From Bos javanicus (Eukaryota; Chordata; Mammalia; Artiodactyla; Bovidae), in the NCBI RefSeq assembly GCF_032452875.1, contig NC_083880.1:54882829-54946828 (forward strand): 64,000 bases of DNA. The letters run 5' to 3'. Under the pieces are notes generated by a model. It did no database searches and was not told the DNA's origin. It saw only the letters and a program-made list of their open reading frames with translations. Both the position numbers and the translations under genes were made by a program. Below are positions 49,328 through 61,462 of the stretch, in pieces (within the stretch, counting starts at the first letter, position 1; every line of letters begins with the position of its first letter).

Positions 49328-49337
49328 CCATATAAGG
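49328..49337. promoter_or_regulatory. Perfect CArG box (SRF site)
   Basis: CCATATAAGG matches CC(A/T)6GG exactly and also contains a TATA-like TATAAGG. It sits in otherwise GC-rich unannotated DNA. Use as an SRF site or core promoter is a guess. Confidence 0.3.
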
Positions 49338-51680
49338 CCGCCTGTGGGCACCTCCTGGAGGAGCTGCAGAGCCCTCACCCCGCGGGAACTGGAGCTCCGC
49401 CAGGCCCCCAGGGACCTGGGGGGAAGGGCCTGCTGCAGGTCAGTCCTGAGAGGGAGGGGGGGTCAGGGACAACCCAGGTCCCTACGTGCCACCCCCTCCT
49501 TCTGTGCTGGGGACCCCCTGCCCCTCACCTGCTTCCCCCAGGGCTGCCCAGTCCACAGTACAGAGCAGGAAGGTGGTGAGCATGGGCGTGGGGGAGTCCC
49601 AGGAGCCAAAGGCCAAATGGAGTAAATAATAACACTGCAGACAGGTTGGCCCCGTGGGTGTCTGATGTGGATGCTACCGTCCTGTGTGGGGGATACAGAG
49701 ACTGATGTAAGCCTTCTGGGGTCAACCCACTGCTCCCCACAGATCTGGGAGCAGGAGCCCTGGACCCCCAACTTTACACCCCAGGAAGGTGCTGGAAGGT
49801 GCCCCATTGAGGGAGGTACCTGGGCCTGGGGTCCGAAGAGCAACCTCACTTCTGAACCAGCCCCTCCCTTTGCCCTCTGGATTTGATTGGCTCTCCAGGG
49901 AGGTCCGGGCCCCCTCCTCAGGGGTTCCTAGGGCCCCCCCAACTCAGCCCACCACTCCCCTGGGGCTGGGGTGGGAGATTTGTGGCTGAGGGTTGCTCCT
50001 CAAGCCCAGGGCTGGGTCAGGGGGGCGTCTGGTGAGCCATGGTGGGAGAGATATCGTGCAAGGATGCCAACATGGGGGCTATCTCAGACGGCAGCTCCTT
50101 CCTCTCAGCAGGCCCTGCCTCTCCTTCCAGCTCACAGACCCTGGGCTGGGAAGGGGTCCCCAGAGTACAGCAGTGGGCTTCTTCTGGGGAACCAGAGGCC
50201 CAAGTCGTAGGGTCCTGCACAGGCTAGAAGGACCTATGACAGGGTAAACCCAAGAGGCTGCCCTTCATGTGGTGGGCACTCCCTAGGCACCTCCTCTTCA
50301 CCAGGCCTGGGGATATGGCAAGAAGGACAGGCAAGACATAGGTGTGATTGAACTGAATATGAGAAAGCAGGGCAGGTGCATACCTGTCTGACCCACTAGG
50401 GGCCCAAGAGAGCAGACGAAGGGGCAGGGTCTCTGTTGTGTCCTGGGTGGAGGGAATAAGGCCAAAGTTCCACGAGATAGAGGGGGAGGGAAGGCTGGAG
50501 GCTCAGCCTGACTGCCCAGACAGGCAGCGCATAGCTGGGAGGCTCCTTGGGGCCTGGGGGCTGCAGTGAGGGGTCTGGCTTTTATCCTAAGATAAACAAA
50601 AGCCAGTATGAAAAAAAAAAAAAAGCCAGTATGGCTTGGGAGGAGGGAGACAGGATGAGGCGCGAGTGCCAGCCAGGGGCCCAGCCCAGCAGGCAGCCGG
50701 CACCCATAGCTGTGATCATAAAGGTTCCAGTCCATAAGGTGACTGGTCTGATTCCTCCAGCTTGTGGCATCCTTCACAAAGCCTGGTGCCCCTATGTCAG
50801 CAGGGTGGGGGCTCCCCTACACTCAGCTGGAGACACTGAGGCCACAGGAGGGGATGTACAAGCCAAACCCTGGACTCTGGACTCCTGCCTGATCCAGGCT
50901 GTCTGCTCATGGACAGCACACTGACCAGCCTATGGGGAGTCACAAAGCCTCACATTTCTGAGCATCCTGGATGTGTGTGCCTTCTAGAAAGCCAGGCCTG
51001 CCCGTCTAGGACACCAGTCCGGAAGGAGGTGAGCTGAGTGGGAGAAAGGAGCTTTGGGGAACTTCTGTGTAGAGCCCTGGACCTGGGGGCTGGCCAGCCC
51101 AGCCCATGGCACTGGGCACATGTGAGCCTGTCTGGACCCCCTCCGAGGTACAAATTGCCCACCAGGATGCCCGAGGGTCTGGCCTTCATGGGCACCCTGG
51201 GGACTGTGGCCTGTAGGCTGGGCACAGAGCAGGCAGAGGTGGACCCTCCAGAGCTCCAGGGACAGAATGCTCCTGGAGGAAGGCCCTTGGCTGGGCAGCA
51301 CAGGGGTCAAAACCATCTGCTCCTTGCTGGGGTCAACCCAAAGCCTGGTGGCCTCAGAGGTTTCCCAGAGCCCATGCCCTGGAGGCCTGGGGGAGCCCGA
51401 AGGCGGCCCAGCTGGGGTCACAGGCAGGAAACACCAGTCCATCAGGGGCATCCAGGGACCTGTCCCCGGGCCCTCCTCAGCTGGGAATGAGGGGACTCCA
51501 GCCCGGCCCCACCCTTCTGGTGCCCTTTCAGGTCATCTGGCCTGTCCTCTGCCCTCCCAGTGGACTGTGCCAGCCCACGGCCAGGGAGGGCTCTGGACTG
51601 AGCAATGGCCCAGAGGCCAGGGAGCTCTCTCAGCCCCAGACCTGCTGGCTTTACAACCCTTTACAACCTCCTAATGATGA

Positions 51681-52910
51681 CAATATGTGAACCGTGAACT
51701 TCCTGATGTTCAAGCTGGTTTTACAAAAGGCAGAGGAACCAGAGATCAAATTGCCAACATCCGCTGGATCATGGAAAAAGCAAGAGAGTTCCAGAAAAAC
51801 ATCTATTTCTGCTTTATTGACTATGCCAAAGCCTTTGACTGTGTGGATCACAATAAACTGTGGAAAGTTCTGAAAGAGATGGGAATACCAGACCACCTGA
51901 CCTGCCTCTTGAGAAATCTGTATGCAGGTCAGGAAGCAACAGTTAGAACTGGACATGGAACAACAGACTGGTTCCAAATAGGAAAAGGAGTATGTCAAGG
52001 CTGTATATTGTCACCCTGCTTATTTAACTTCCATGCAGAGTACATCATGAGAAACACTGGACTGGAAGAAACACAAGCTGGAATCAAGATTGCTGGGAGA
52101 AATGTTAATAACCTCAGATATGCAGATGACACCACCCTTATGGCAGAAAGTGAAGAGGAACTAAAAAGCCTCTTGATGAAAGTGAAAGAGGAGAGTGAAA
52201 AAGTTGGCTTAAAGCTCAATATTCAGAAAATGAAGATCATGGCATCCGGTCCTATCACTTCATGGGAAATAGATGGGGAAACAGTGGAAACAGTGTCAGA
52301 CTTTGTCTTGTTGGGCTCCAAAATCACTGCAGATGGTGACTGCAGCCATGAAATTAAAAGACGCTTACTCCTTGGAAGCAAAGTTATGACCAACCTAGAG
52401 AGCATATTCAAAAGCAGACACATTACTTTGCCAGCAAAGGTCCGTCTAGTCAAGGCTATGGTTTTTCCAGTGGTCATGTATGGATATGAGAGTTGGACTG
52501 TGAAGAAGGCTGAGCACCGAAGAATTGATGCTTTTGAACTGTGGTGTTGGAGAAGATTCTTGAGAGTCCCTTAGACTGCAGGGAGATCCAACCAGTCCAT
52601 TCTGAAGGAGATCAGCCCTGGGATTTCTTTGGAAGGAATGATGCTAAAGCTGAAGCTCCAGTACTTTGGTCACCTCATGCGAAGAGTTGACTCATTGGAA
52701 AAGACTCTGATGCTGGGAGGCATTGAGGGCAGGAGGAGAAGGGGACGACAGAGGATGAGATGGCTGGATGGCATCACTGACTCGATGGACATGAGTCTGG
52801 GTGAACTCCGGGAGTTGGTGATGGACAGGGAGGCCTGGCGTGCTGTGATTCATGGGTCGCAAAGAGTTGGACACGACTGAGCGACTGAACTGAACTGAAC
52901 TGAACTGAAT
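51681..52910 (+). mobile_element. BovB LINE copy with intact YADD frame, 1.23 kb
   Basis: Forward orientation, 5'-truncated within the palm domain. One frame of 295 codons (51687-52571) carries AFDCVDH, the QGCILSPCLFN block, YADD (52119-52130) and the thumb region. It stops at TAG (52572-52574), where the 46-kb copy has TGG. The 3' tail ends in four CTGAA repeats (about 52886-52908), as RTE elements end in short tandem repeats rather than poly(A). Lack of the endonuclease and of the N-terminal RT blocks makes it inactive. Confidence 0.95.
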
Positions 52911-55779
52911 GAGGCCTTCCCTCAGCTGGTCTGCATCCTACCCCCCAGGCCTGGGCTGGACCAGGGCTGCCAGCAGCAGCCAGCCAGCATCAGCCTTGCT
53001 GCCTGCCCCACAGCCAGCCTGGATGGACGGGGTACATGTTTTGGCCAGCTGGGCTCCCCAGAAGGCATCAGGGCAGCCCTGGAGCAGGGAATATTCCAAA
53101 CCACAGCCTAGCTTCTCCTGAAACCTCTTCCTGCCAAAGGGAGACACACTCCCAGCGAGAAGCAGAGAGCTCAGCTTCCTCCTCCCCATGGGGCATTGCA
53201 GTTTCTCCTCCCCCACTGGAGGAGCAGTGCCCGGGTGAGAGCTGGGATCCAGGACAGCAGTCAAGGTCGGCACAGTCATCTGTTACCGACTGTGATGTGA
53301 TGATGCGGCTGAGTGTAATGAGGGGTGCCCCTCGCAGCTGCTCCCGGGGAGTTATGGTCGTGGTTAGGACTCAGCTCGGGCTACGGCAGGTGTGCCCATG
53401 TGGCCTGGCCTGTGGTCCCCACAGCTACCCTGCAGATGGGGCTGAGCAGGGCTCCTGGGCATGACATCAAGGTGGGGGGGGGCGCAGTCTTGAGGGTGGA
53501 CTCCCCTGGCCCGGGCCCCACTGCAGGGGTCTTATCCCAGGGCTCGGTGTGGGGGGATTGGCTGGACCCCCTACCTGGGTTCAGAAGCACCTCTTCCCCA
53601 CTTGTATCTGACCTCCCACAGGTCCCGGGGCTCCAGTTACTGTGGGGCTGGGTGGGGGGACTCTGGGTGTGGGGTCCTCCTCATGGGACATGGTCAGAGC
53701 CTAGCAGGACAGAGGGGGTCAGATTGCCTCCACACCCCTTCCCGTGAGCTGCCTTCACCCACCACCCACCTCCCAGGACTTGGTGTCCCTCTCCTGTGAA
53801 CTTAGGACAGAAGGCTAAAGCAGCCTGTTTGGGGGTGGAGGGCACTGCATTACAGACCTGTACCCCAAAGTTGCCCAATACATCTGGGAAGAGGAAATGA
53901 ATGCCAGTCCATCTTCTTCTCTCCCTTGCTAACCACATGCTCCTGACTGACCCCTGGGCCTTGGAAACTGACCCTCAGTTTCCCAATTCCTAAGTAGGAA
54001 AGGTGGCTGGGTGACCCAGGAGTCAGAGCAAGACTGGACACCCTTGCTGGGCCAGCTGAAAATGACTTGCTGGAAATGTGCCTCAGGCATCAGGCATGAA
54101 GGTGGGCAGAGATGGGCCTCCCTCCCCTGCCCTGCTCCAGCTGGGGCACCTAAGCGGGCACAGGGTGGGGGCCAAGCGGGCATCTCACTCAGCTCCTTCC
54201 GCCACATTGCCCTCTGCCCACTTTACCAGGCAATGCGCCTCCCCCCTCCCCCCCAGGCCCAGGCCACCAGTTGCTCAGGGCAGCTGTCTCCGGAAGCCGC
54301 TAGCCCGCGATTAACCCTCTGCATGCTGGCCCGGCTGACTCAGCGCATTCTCAGGCGGCGGCCCCTCCCTCCCGTCTGCTCTGTGCCCTCTGGACAGCGG
54401 TGGCCTGATCTCTGGGAGGCTCAGAGGGCTCCTACCTCTCACCTCTGTCCCCGGGCCCCTCCATGGGTGTTGAGAAGCTGACATGGGGGGCAGCCTGGGT
54501 GGAGGGTTCCCAGCTCCAGCCCCCAGGATGCCAGGCCACCAGAGCTAAGGGGGTGACAGTGCCAGGGCCAGAGCGCACTGCTGTGATGTGTGTTATGGGG
54601 GCACCTCTGGGCAGTAGGGAGGGCGGGGCGAGGACAGGTCAAATCCCCCATCTGGAAACCCTGCTACTTGCCCAGAGGCAGCTCTCCTCTCAAGGGGTCA
54701 TAAATTAGCCAGTGAGCTGGCCTGTCAAGGCACCAGGACTCTGGATTCCTTCCTGTCCACCTGCCCCTCCCCCATCTAGGCCAGGCCCTCTCCAACTCAG
54801 AGGGTCTCTGGGGAGGAACAACCTCTTCTCCCCCTCCCCCAGGTGGAGTTACAGAATAGCCTGGGAGCAGAGGGAGATGAGAAAGAAGAAGGGAAAGGAG
54901 AGAGAGGGGAGGAGGGAGCCAGCCCACACTGCCTGCCTGTCTCAACTCTGCAGAGAAGCTGCCGTCCAGCCCCTGGGATTCAGGATTTGCAGAAGGCCAG
55001 GGACAGCCAGAAAGATGTGACCAGTGGTGTGACCTTCCGGGAACAACTACTGGGGCAGGACCCGCCAGGACCAGCTGGCTGCCACCCCACACACTTACTC
55101 AACTCCCCAGGACTGTCCAGGGGGTCCCACGTGGGACAGACACCCAGCTGGCCTAGCTCATAGACTGGGGGCCCTGCCAGCCCAGCAGCTGCGCCAGCCC
55201 CATCAGGGCTTCCCTTGAGGCGGATGTGGGCCAGGAGCTGAAGGAGGGGAGGAGACCCAGTGGCCGAAGCCACCCAAACGCAAAAACAGCTGGGACACAA
55301 TCCTGAGACACAATCCTGAGCTTGGCGTCTCTTCCAGCCCCATTTCCCCAGTGTCCTTGAGCACCTGCCCTGAGCCTGAGGGTTCCACTAGCAGACAGAG
55401 ACGGTGGCACCAGGGTGAGCTCACACTTGGCCCCCCCTTCACACAGCAGGTGCTCAATAGATGCCCTCCTTTGCAGCCAGTCTTCCTGGCACCTACGGGG
55501 CTCTGAGTATCCTCCCTTCACTGCAGAGGGCCCCACTTCCCCGTTTTAGAGAATTTTTAAACCAAACCCTGCGCAGGCAGGAGTCAGGTGGGGTTGAATC
55601 TGACCTGGCCCCTCGCAAGGGAACACGGAGTCCGCAATGAGGGGTCTCCCTCTCCCTCTGCAGATCGGATTGTCTCCGGGGCCACTACCCACCGCCATTC
55701 ACAGCCGGCAGAGTGCACCTTCCTGCACACCTGCTGGATGAGGCAGAATGGGGGCCAGTACCATGCGCAAAACACCGAA
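52911..55779. other. Gene-free region upstream of the LAMA5 CpG island
   Basis: No exon or clear repeat. It contains a palindromic MARE-like site (54334-54344) and a purine-rich patch at about 54870-54920. Open frames on both strands look non-coding. Confidence 0.4.
54334..54344. promoter_or_regulatory. Palindromic MARE/NRF2-type site
   Basis: GCTGACTCAGC is a perfect 11-base palindrome around the AP-1 core and matches the centre of the Maf recognition element. It lies 2 kb upstream of the LAMA5 start codon in a locally CpG-containing patch. Confidence 0.35.
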
Positions 55780-57080
55780 AACCAGCCGGCGAGAGGCGGC
55801 CAGGATGCGCTGCGCTCCGGGTTTCACATCTCAATCCCAGGGACTCCGCGTTTGGGCTCCCTGGCTGCGGTCACTCGAGTCGCTCTGCCGGTTCTGGGGT
55901 CGCGGGTGGGGACGGGCTGGGCCCGGACTGGACCCGAGGCGAGCGGCGCCGAACCCGGGACCGCCGGGGACCCTCGGCCGCCTAGAGGTGCCCGAAGTTA
56001 GGGAAACAAAGAGCGGATCCGCTGGACCGAGAGGAGCGGGCCGGCGCGTCCGGGGCCGCGGTGCTGGAGGGTGCAGGGGGCCGCCAGGAACCGAGAGCCA
56101 CGCCCCGGGGCCGCCTGGGCGCAGCATTCCCACGGCCCGGCCCGAGATCAGCAGGTGTCCCCCTTCCAGGAGGCCGGCCGGGCCGGGGTCCCAAGGGTTA
56201 AGGCGGCCGGCCGCCCCTCCCCCGGCCTCCCCCGCCCCCTCCCCGGGGCGCGGGGCCGAAGCTCCCGGGCGGGCCGGGGCGGGGCCTGACGTCCGCGGGC
56301 GGAGCGAGCCGAGCCCGGCCGGGCGCCGCAAACCCGCCGGGCTCCCGCCTCGCCCGCAGTCCCCGAGCTGGAAGATGGCGAAACCGGGCGCGCGGCCCCG
56401 CGATTCCTGGGGCCCCGCGCCGCTGCTGCTGGCCGGACTGGCGTTGCTGGGCGCGGCGCGGGCGCGGGCGGCGGGCGGTGGCTTCAGCCTGCACCCGCCC
56501 TACTTCAACCTGGCTGAGGGCGCCCGCATCGCCGCCTCGGCCACCTGCGGCGAGGAGGCCCCTGCGCGCGGCGCCCCGCGCCCCACCGAGGACCTCTACT
56601 GCAAGTTGGTGGGGGGCCCCGTGGCCGGCGGGGACCCCAACCAGACCATCCAGGTGAGCGAGGGCGGGAGGCCGGGCGGGGGTGGTGGGGACGCCCGCGC
56701 GGGGCGAGCACCGGGCTCAGACTCCGGAATTCCAGCCCTACTAGGCGAAGAGCCCAGGTACGGACCGCGGCCGCCGCCCGTCCCAACGCCCCAGTTCTGC
56801 ATTTCGGGGGACGGAAGGGACCCCAGCTCGGCCCTTCGGGTTCAGCCAGAGAAGTGCGCTTCCCGCCGGGAAGGCGGCACGCAACCGACCCGGGCGCGGC
56901 CGGCACCGGTCGAGTTCGGCAGCGGTGACGAGCTGGACGGGAGGGGCTGGTGCCTGGTCCCTGGCGGCCCCGAGTCCTGGGATCCCGGCGAGGGCGGGAC
57001 TTGGCTTCCGTGGCCGGCTGCCTGTGGGGAGGGGGCCGACCGCTCCGCCTTCCTCCGGGACAGGCTGGAACCTGCTGGCG
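55780..57080 (+). promoter_or_regulatory. LAMA5: CpG-island promoter of LAMA5
   Basis: About 1.3 kb of very GC- and CpG-rich DNA spans the start codon at 56375. A consensus GC box GGGGCGGGGC (56276-56285) and a CRE-like TGACGT (56287-56292) lie 80-100 bases upstream of the ATG. No TATA box was seen. Confidence 0.75.
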
Positions 57081-60000
57081 ACGGGATGGGCCAGGGATGG
57101 GGGCGGAAGGGCCAGACACAGGAGTGCTAACTCCGGCTGGAGGGTTGAAGCTGTCCCCGCCGGGGTTTCTAGGGAGTCGGTAGGACCCTCGAGGTTGGAG
57201 GGGGACAGACAGAGGGGTTTTTAACTGGGGATGAGAGCTCGGAGGTGTAATCGGGGCATCTCTCTGCCTGGGGGCGGAGTAGGGCCTGCTCTGGAGGTTC
57301 CCTGACACTCCATGCAGGGCCCATCCTCCCATCCCTGTCCTACCTTAGGGAGAGTCTGGGGGCCCCAAGGCTGTTGTAACCTGAGCCTCAGCCTCCAGGG
57401 ACTTGCTGCCACCTTCCTGGTAGGAGAGACTGGGGGAGGGAGGAGCCGTGATGGGGTGATGAATGACGGAGGTACTGCTGGGGCCCCTTTACAGGGCCTG
57501 CCTGCCCACTCCCCTTGCCCCCCCCCAACCCCATGGGGGTGGATAGAAGTGAGAGGGGGCCCTGGTGCGGCAGTGTTGTCTGGGACAGAGTATCACTTCC
57601 CTTGGGCTCCTGAACACACCTTTCTGGACTCATGCTCTCCTGCAAGCCCTGCCCAGCTGAGGGGGAGGTCTCAAGCCCACGTTTCAGGTGGGGAAACTGA
57701 GGCCTGTAAAGCCCCAAAGCAGACCAGGATCTGGCTAGGGTGAGCGGGGCCACCTGGACCCCTACCCTGGGCCCTTAATGTCTCTGGGTGACATCAGAGG
57801 GGCCAGGTCAAGAGGAGGAGCTTGTGGGGGGGCTCCAAAGCTGCCCAGAGGGCCTGGCTAAGTGCCCGCCCCCAGATGCTCCCCGGAGATTTCACAGCTA
57901 ATCAGCTCAGGCTCCAGGCCACCTCCCCCTGCCCACCTGTGCTGCCTGCCCAGGCCGTTGAGGAAGGGCTGCTTATTACCTCCTCACAGTGTTTACGGAG
58001 AAGGCAATGGCACCCCACTTCAGTACTCTTGCCTGGGAAATCCCATGGATGGAGGAGCCTGGTAGGCTGCTAAGAGTTGGACACGACTAAGCGACTTCAC
58101 TTTCACTTTTCACTTTCATGCATTGGAGAAGGAAATGGCAACCCACTCCAGTGTTCTTGACTGGAGAATCCCAGGGATGGGGGAGCCTGGTGGACTGCCG
58201 TCTATGGGGTCGCACAGAGTCGGACACGACTAAAGCGACTTAGCAGCAGCACAGTGTGTAAAGGAGCAGCCCAGGAGCTGGTGGCCTGTGCCCAAGGCCC
58301 TCTCCTTGGCTGTATGGCTTCCTCCTATCCCAGTCTCAGGCTCCTCATCTATAAAATGGGTACATCACGAGGGCCGCCTCACCTGAAGCCGTGAGCTTGG
58401 CCTGCCTAAGGGGCCTGGGAGGCAGTCTGTCACACAGTGACCGCTTGGCAAGTGGCCGTGGCCGTGGCGTTGCAGGCAAGGGCCCTGAGCAAAACTTGAG
58501 TCCTGCACTCCCAGTCTAGCAGGTTAGGACTGAGGCCTCACTTTAAAAGTCTGCAGTGCTCAGCTATGGCACCCCTGTTTGGAGGCTGCCAGCATGGCCA
58601 GAAACACTGATGGCCAGCCGTGGTCGAGTCACCGGACCTGCTTCCCCGTCCTCTTAGGGGACGAGGTCTCCTTACCACCCTTGCCTCTTGTTGGGTTGGT
58701 AAAGGGCCTTGTCTGCAAGCACCTTCTGGAGCTAAGTGACCAGGCCCACCTCTCCATCCTAAGAACCCAATTTTGTGGGTGGGTCAGGAGGGTCACATGG
58801 TCCACAGCTGCAAGCCAGCAGTTTCTGGGGTCCCCTGGAGGAAATGGGGCAGAAGCTGGCTGGGGGCATGCCACCCAGGGCACAGGATGAGCCCTGCTGT
58901 ACATTGGGTCGAGGCAGTCCTGTGGGCAGCTGGGGCAGGCAGAGGGTAACTTGGGGATCTGGCCCTGTGACTTCAGGTGGGCACGTGAGATATTCTGGGC
59001 TGGCCCCAGCACTGCAGGGGAAGTCGGGGGCTCAGCTGCCAGCATGGTGACTCACTGGGAGGGGAAGTCCTTATCACTGCTCCTTGCTTCCTTGTTCTGT
59101 TCCCAGCAGGACCCTCTGCAGCCGAGGGGCGGAGGGAACCTCGTTTCCCCACCCCTCCACCCCCGGCTCCATCCACTGTGCGTCCTCGTCAGGCGGCCCT
59201 GCTGTGGCCCCGACTCTCTGGGTGGACCTGAGCAGACATTTCCGTTGTCTCCTTTGACCAAGGCAGTCTTCTTTGGAAGGCCCACCACCCCAGCCAGACG
59301 GCCCTACCCATCTCCTCTGAGAGCCCCACCAGGCCCCAGACAGCTTGCACACATGTGCTCCGTGTTTCCCATGATCGTCTCTGAGCCCACCCTCTGGGAC
59401 CTCTCACAGTCTGGGACCCGGAGCCTGGGTTCCTCCATGTGAGCTGGTGGTATGGCTTGTACAGATGGTGCCCCTCTTTTGGGTGTCCTGCCCATTGCTC
59501 CTGCTCCTCTGTGTGGCAGCTCTGGGTCATGACCTCAGGGATGCAGTTAAGAGCAAGGCAGGGGGACTTCTCTCATAGTCCAGTGGCTAAAACTTTGTGC
59601 TCCCAATGTAGGGAGCTTGTGTTCGATCCCTGGTCAGGGAACTGGATCCCACATGCTGCAACAAAAAGATCCAGTGTGCCACAAGTAAGACCTGGTGTAG
59701 CCAGGCATATAAAAACAAGGCAGGTGCACGCCACCCCCTCGTCCCCTCTGCCCAGGGAGGCAGTAAATGAAGAATCGCCAAACAGCCTCATGTGACAGAA
59801 TAAATAAAGCAGAGTGGTGGGGGGTGGGGGGTGTCAGGTCAGCTTCTTGGGTGGTCCTACGCAATGGGGCCCTGCTAAGGAGTAACAGCTGATCTGGAGA
59901 TCAGGGTTCCAGGGCCATAGGGAGAGGGTAGAGGGGGGTCTCCCCAAGCACCCAACACAGAGGGTTCTGCTGCTTGGCACCCAGGCTGCCACCTCTTGGT

Positions 60001-61462
60001 CTTGCTGTCCTGGCCACAGGGTGGAAGCCGTGAGCAGGTGTGTCCAGGGGAGGCAGGGGCGCACCTTGCCTGGGTGGAGGCTGGGAGCTCTTAGGCTGCC
60101 AGGCCTGGGAGGGGGGACAGGGCATCTCCCACGCTCCCAACTCCTAGGAGGAGATCTGGCCCCCTGGGAGGCTGGGAGGGGTGGAGCGGCCACATTTCCC
60201 AGACGCGGCCTCTCTGGGCCTCAATCAGTGCCAAGTCTCCGAGGGCCGCCTTTGTGTGCGAAGGGACAGCAGGTCTGGTTTCCTCTGGGCTGGGGGGTTG
60301 GGCCTCCACTGGGCCAGCATCCAGGGCCCAGCACTGACCCCTACCCCAGCCTGGGCTTCCAGCACCTGCTCCTACCCCATGGGGACAGCAGGCCGGGATG
60401 GCGCTGGGAGCCCTTGTGTCCCCCGCCAGAGGACAGGGCCCCGGCAGGTGGCTGGACCGTGACAGAAGCAGCTGCCAGGCCCCGCATGGGATCCATTAAT
60501 CCTGCAGTGGCTGCAGCAGGTGCCAGCATTACGCCCACTCTTCAGACAGGGCAGTGAGACTCAGCCGCTGCTGGGATCTGGCCGGGTCCCAGAGCTTGGA
60601 AATGGCAGAGCCAGCAGGTCCCGGCCTCGTCTGCCGGCTGCCCACGTGCCTGCCCTCTGGGGCCTCCCCACAGGCTGCCTCCCTAGAGACCCTGCTCCAT
60701 GGCTCTGGGTGAGAGCCTGGCAGGGAGGTTTGAGGCATGGGCTGGTAGAGGTGGGGAGGAGCACACACTGGGCCTGGGCCTTCTGACTGTAGCCCTACCT
60801 TCCTCCCTCTTTAGGTTCCCACTGGGCCCCATCCTGTGCCAGACCTTCTAAAGCCCCCTGCAGTGGCCAGCTTTGTGGGGGAAATGACATGTGACTTGCC
60901 CCTTAGCCAGCCCTTTGCCCTTCAGCTCCAGTTGCACTGGCCTTCTTGCTGTTTACTTCTAGTTTGCTCTTCCTGCCCCAGGGCCTTTGCACAGCCAGCC
61001 CTTCTTCCTGGAGCATACCCTCTTTTATGGTGTAGGACTCAGATGCCGCCTCCTCAAGGAGGCCTACTGTGATTTCTCCACCTGCACTGGGTGCCCCTCC
61101 CCCGCCCACTCTCCTGTTTCCTCTATGGCAGGTGTGATCGTCTCTCACATGAGCTGTGTTGGCACCCAGTGTGTGTTTGCCAAATGAAAGAGTGAACGGC
61201 AGACAAGGCTCCGCAGGCTAGGGGTGGGCCCCGTGGGCAGGGGTGGGAATGACCAGAGAGGCAAAAGGTCACAGCATGCCTTGGCCATCTGACTACCTCT
61301 CCCCCACAGGGCCAGTACTGCGACATCTGCACGGCTGCCAGCAGCAACAGGGCTCACCCTGTGAGCAACGCCATTGACGGCACGGAGCGCTGGTGGCAGA
61401 GCCCACCATTGTCCCGGGGCCTAGAGTACAACGAGGTCAACGTCACCCTGGACCTGGGCCAG
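56375..61462 (+). CDS. LAMA5: Laminin subunit alpha-5, first two coding exons (partial)
   Basis: The alpha chain of laminin-511/521, secreted to basement membranes and bound by integrins. Exon 1 (56375-56653, 93 codons) and exon 2 (61310-61462, 51 codons) join in phase 0. Residue 144 ends the visible part; the next expected segment (VFHVAYVL) is not found before 64000, so the gene continues off the right edge. Residues 16-32 form the hydrophobic signal peptide core. The laminin N-terminal (LN) domain begins at GGGFSLHPPYFNLAEG. NxT sites lie at 89-91 and 137-139; conserved cysteines are C58, C76, C97 and C100, followed by WWQSPPLSRG. The ATG was chosen for its GAAGATGG context and the signal peptide directly after it. 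The frame is open about 630 bases further upstream only because the island lacks stops. The N-terminal segment before the signal core looks several residues shorter than human. Confidence 0.97.
57997..58249 (+). mobile_element. Bov-A2 SINE in LAMA5 intron 1
   Basis: Two Bov-A monomers in tandem ('ggagaaggcaatggc' and 'ggagaaggaaatggc' starts) linked by the CACTTTCACTTTTCACTTTC spacer, ending 'gcgacttagcagcag'. An imperfect 11-base duplication CACAGTGTTTA / CACAGTGTGTA flanks it (57985-57995, 58250-58260). Confidence 0.9.
58300..58365 (+). repeat. MIR-like remnant in LAMA5 intron 1
   Basis: 'caggctcctcatctataaaatggg' is the familiar MIR 3' wording. Short and old. Confidence 0.4.
59563..59715 (+). 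mobile_element. CHR-type SINE with 9-bp target-site duplication
   Basis: A tRNA-derived head ('gggacttctctcatagtccagtgg'), B box 'gttcgatccctgg' and tail 'agccaggcatataaaaa'. The repeat CAAGGCAGG flanks it at 59554-59562 and 59716-59724. Confidence 0.85.
60905..61200 (+). repeat. L2 LINE remnant in LAMA5 intron 1
   Basis: 'cccagggcctttgcacagcc', 'tcctcaaggaggcctactg' and 'ccaaatgaaagagtgaa' follow the order of an L2 3' end in sense. It ends about 110 bases before exon 2. Confidence 0.5.

Larger units (their letters stand above)
48348..51680. other. Gene-free region between two BovB copies
   Basis: A GC-rich 395-codon open frame (48392-49579) crosses a purine-rich repeat and shows no domain, so I do not call it a gene. 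Present are a GA-rich tract (48690-48815), a CArG-like element (49328-49337) and an A-run at 50610-50624. An L2-like phrase at 50575-50590 is doubtful. Confidence 0.45.

Noticed and set aside
48392..49579. 395-codon open frame on the + strand
   Set aside because: It crosses a GA-rich low-complexity tract and GC-rich DNA, shows no domain, no promoter or exon logic, and overlaps a similarly open minus-strand frame.
55748..56374. Upstream in-frame extension of the LAMA5 exon 1 reading frame
   Set aside because: The frame is open only because the CpG island lacks stops. Its sequence is Arg/Pro/Gly filler, and the signal peptide begins at the ATG at 56375, where laminins are expected to start.
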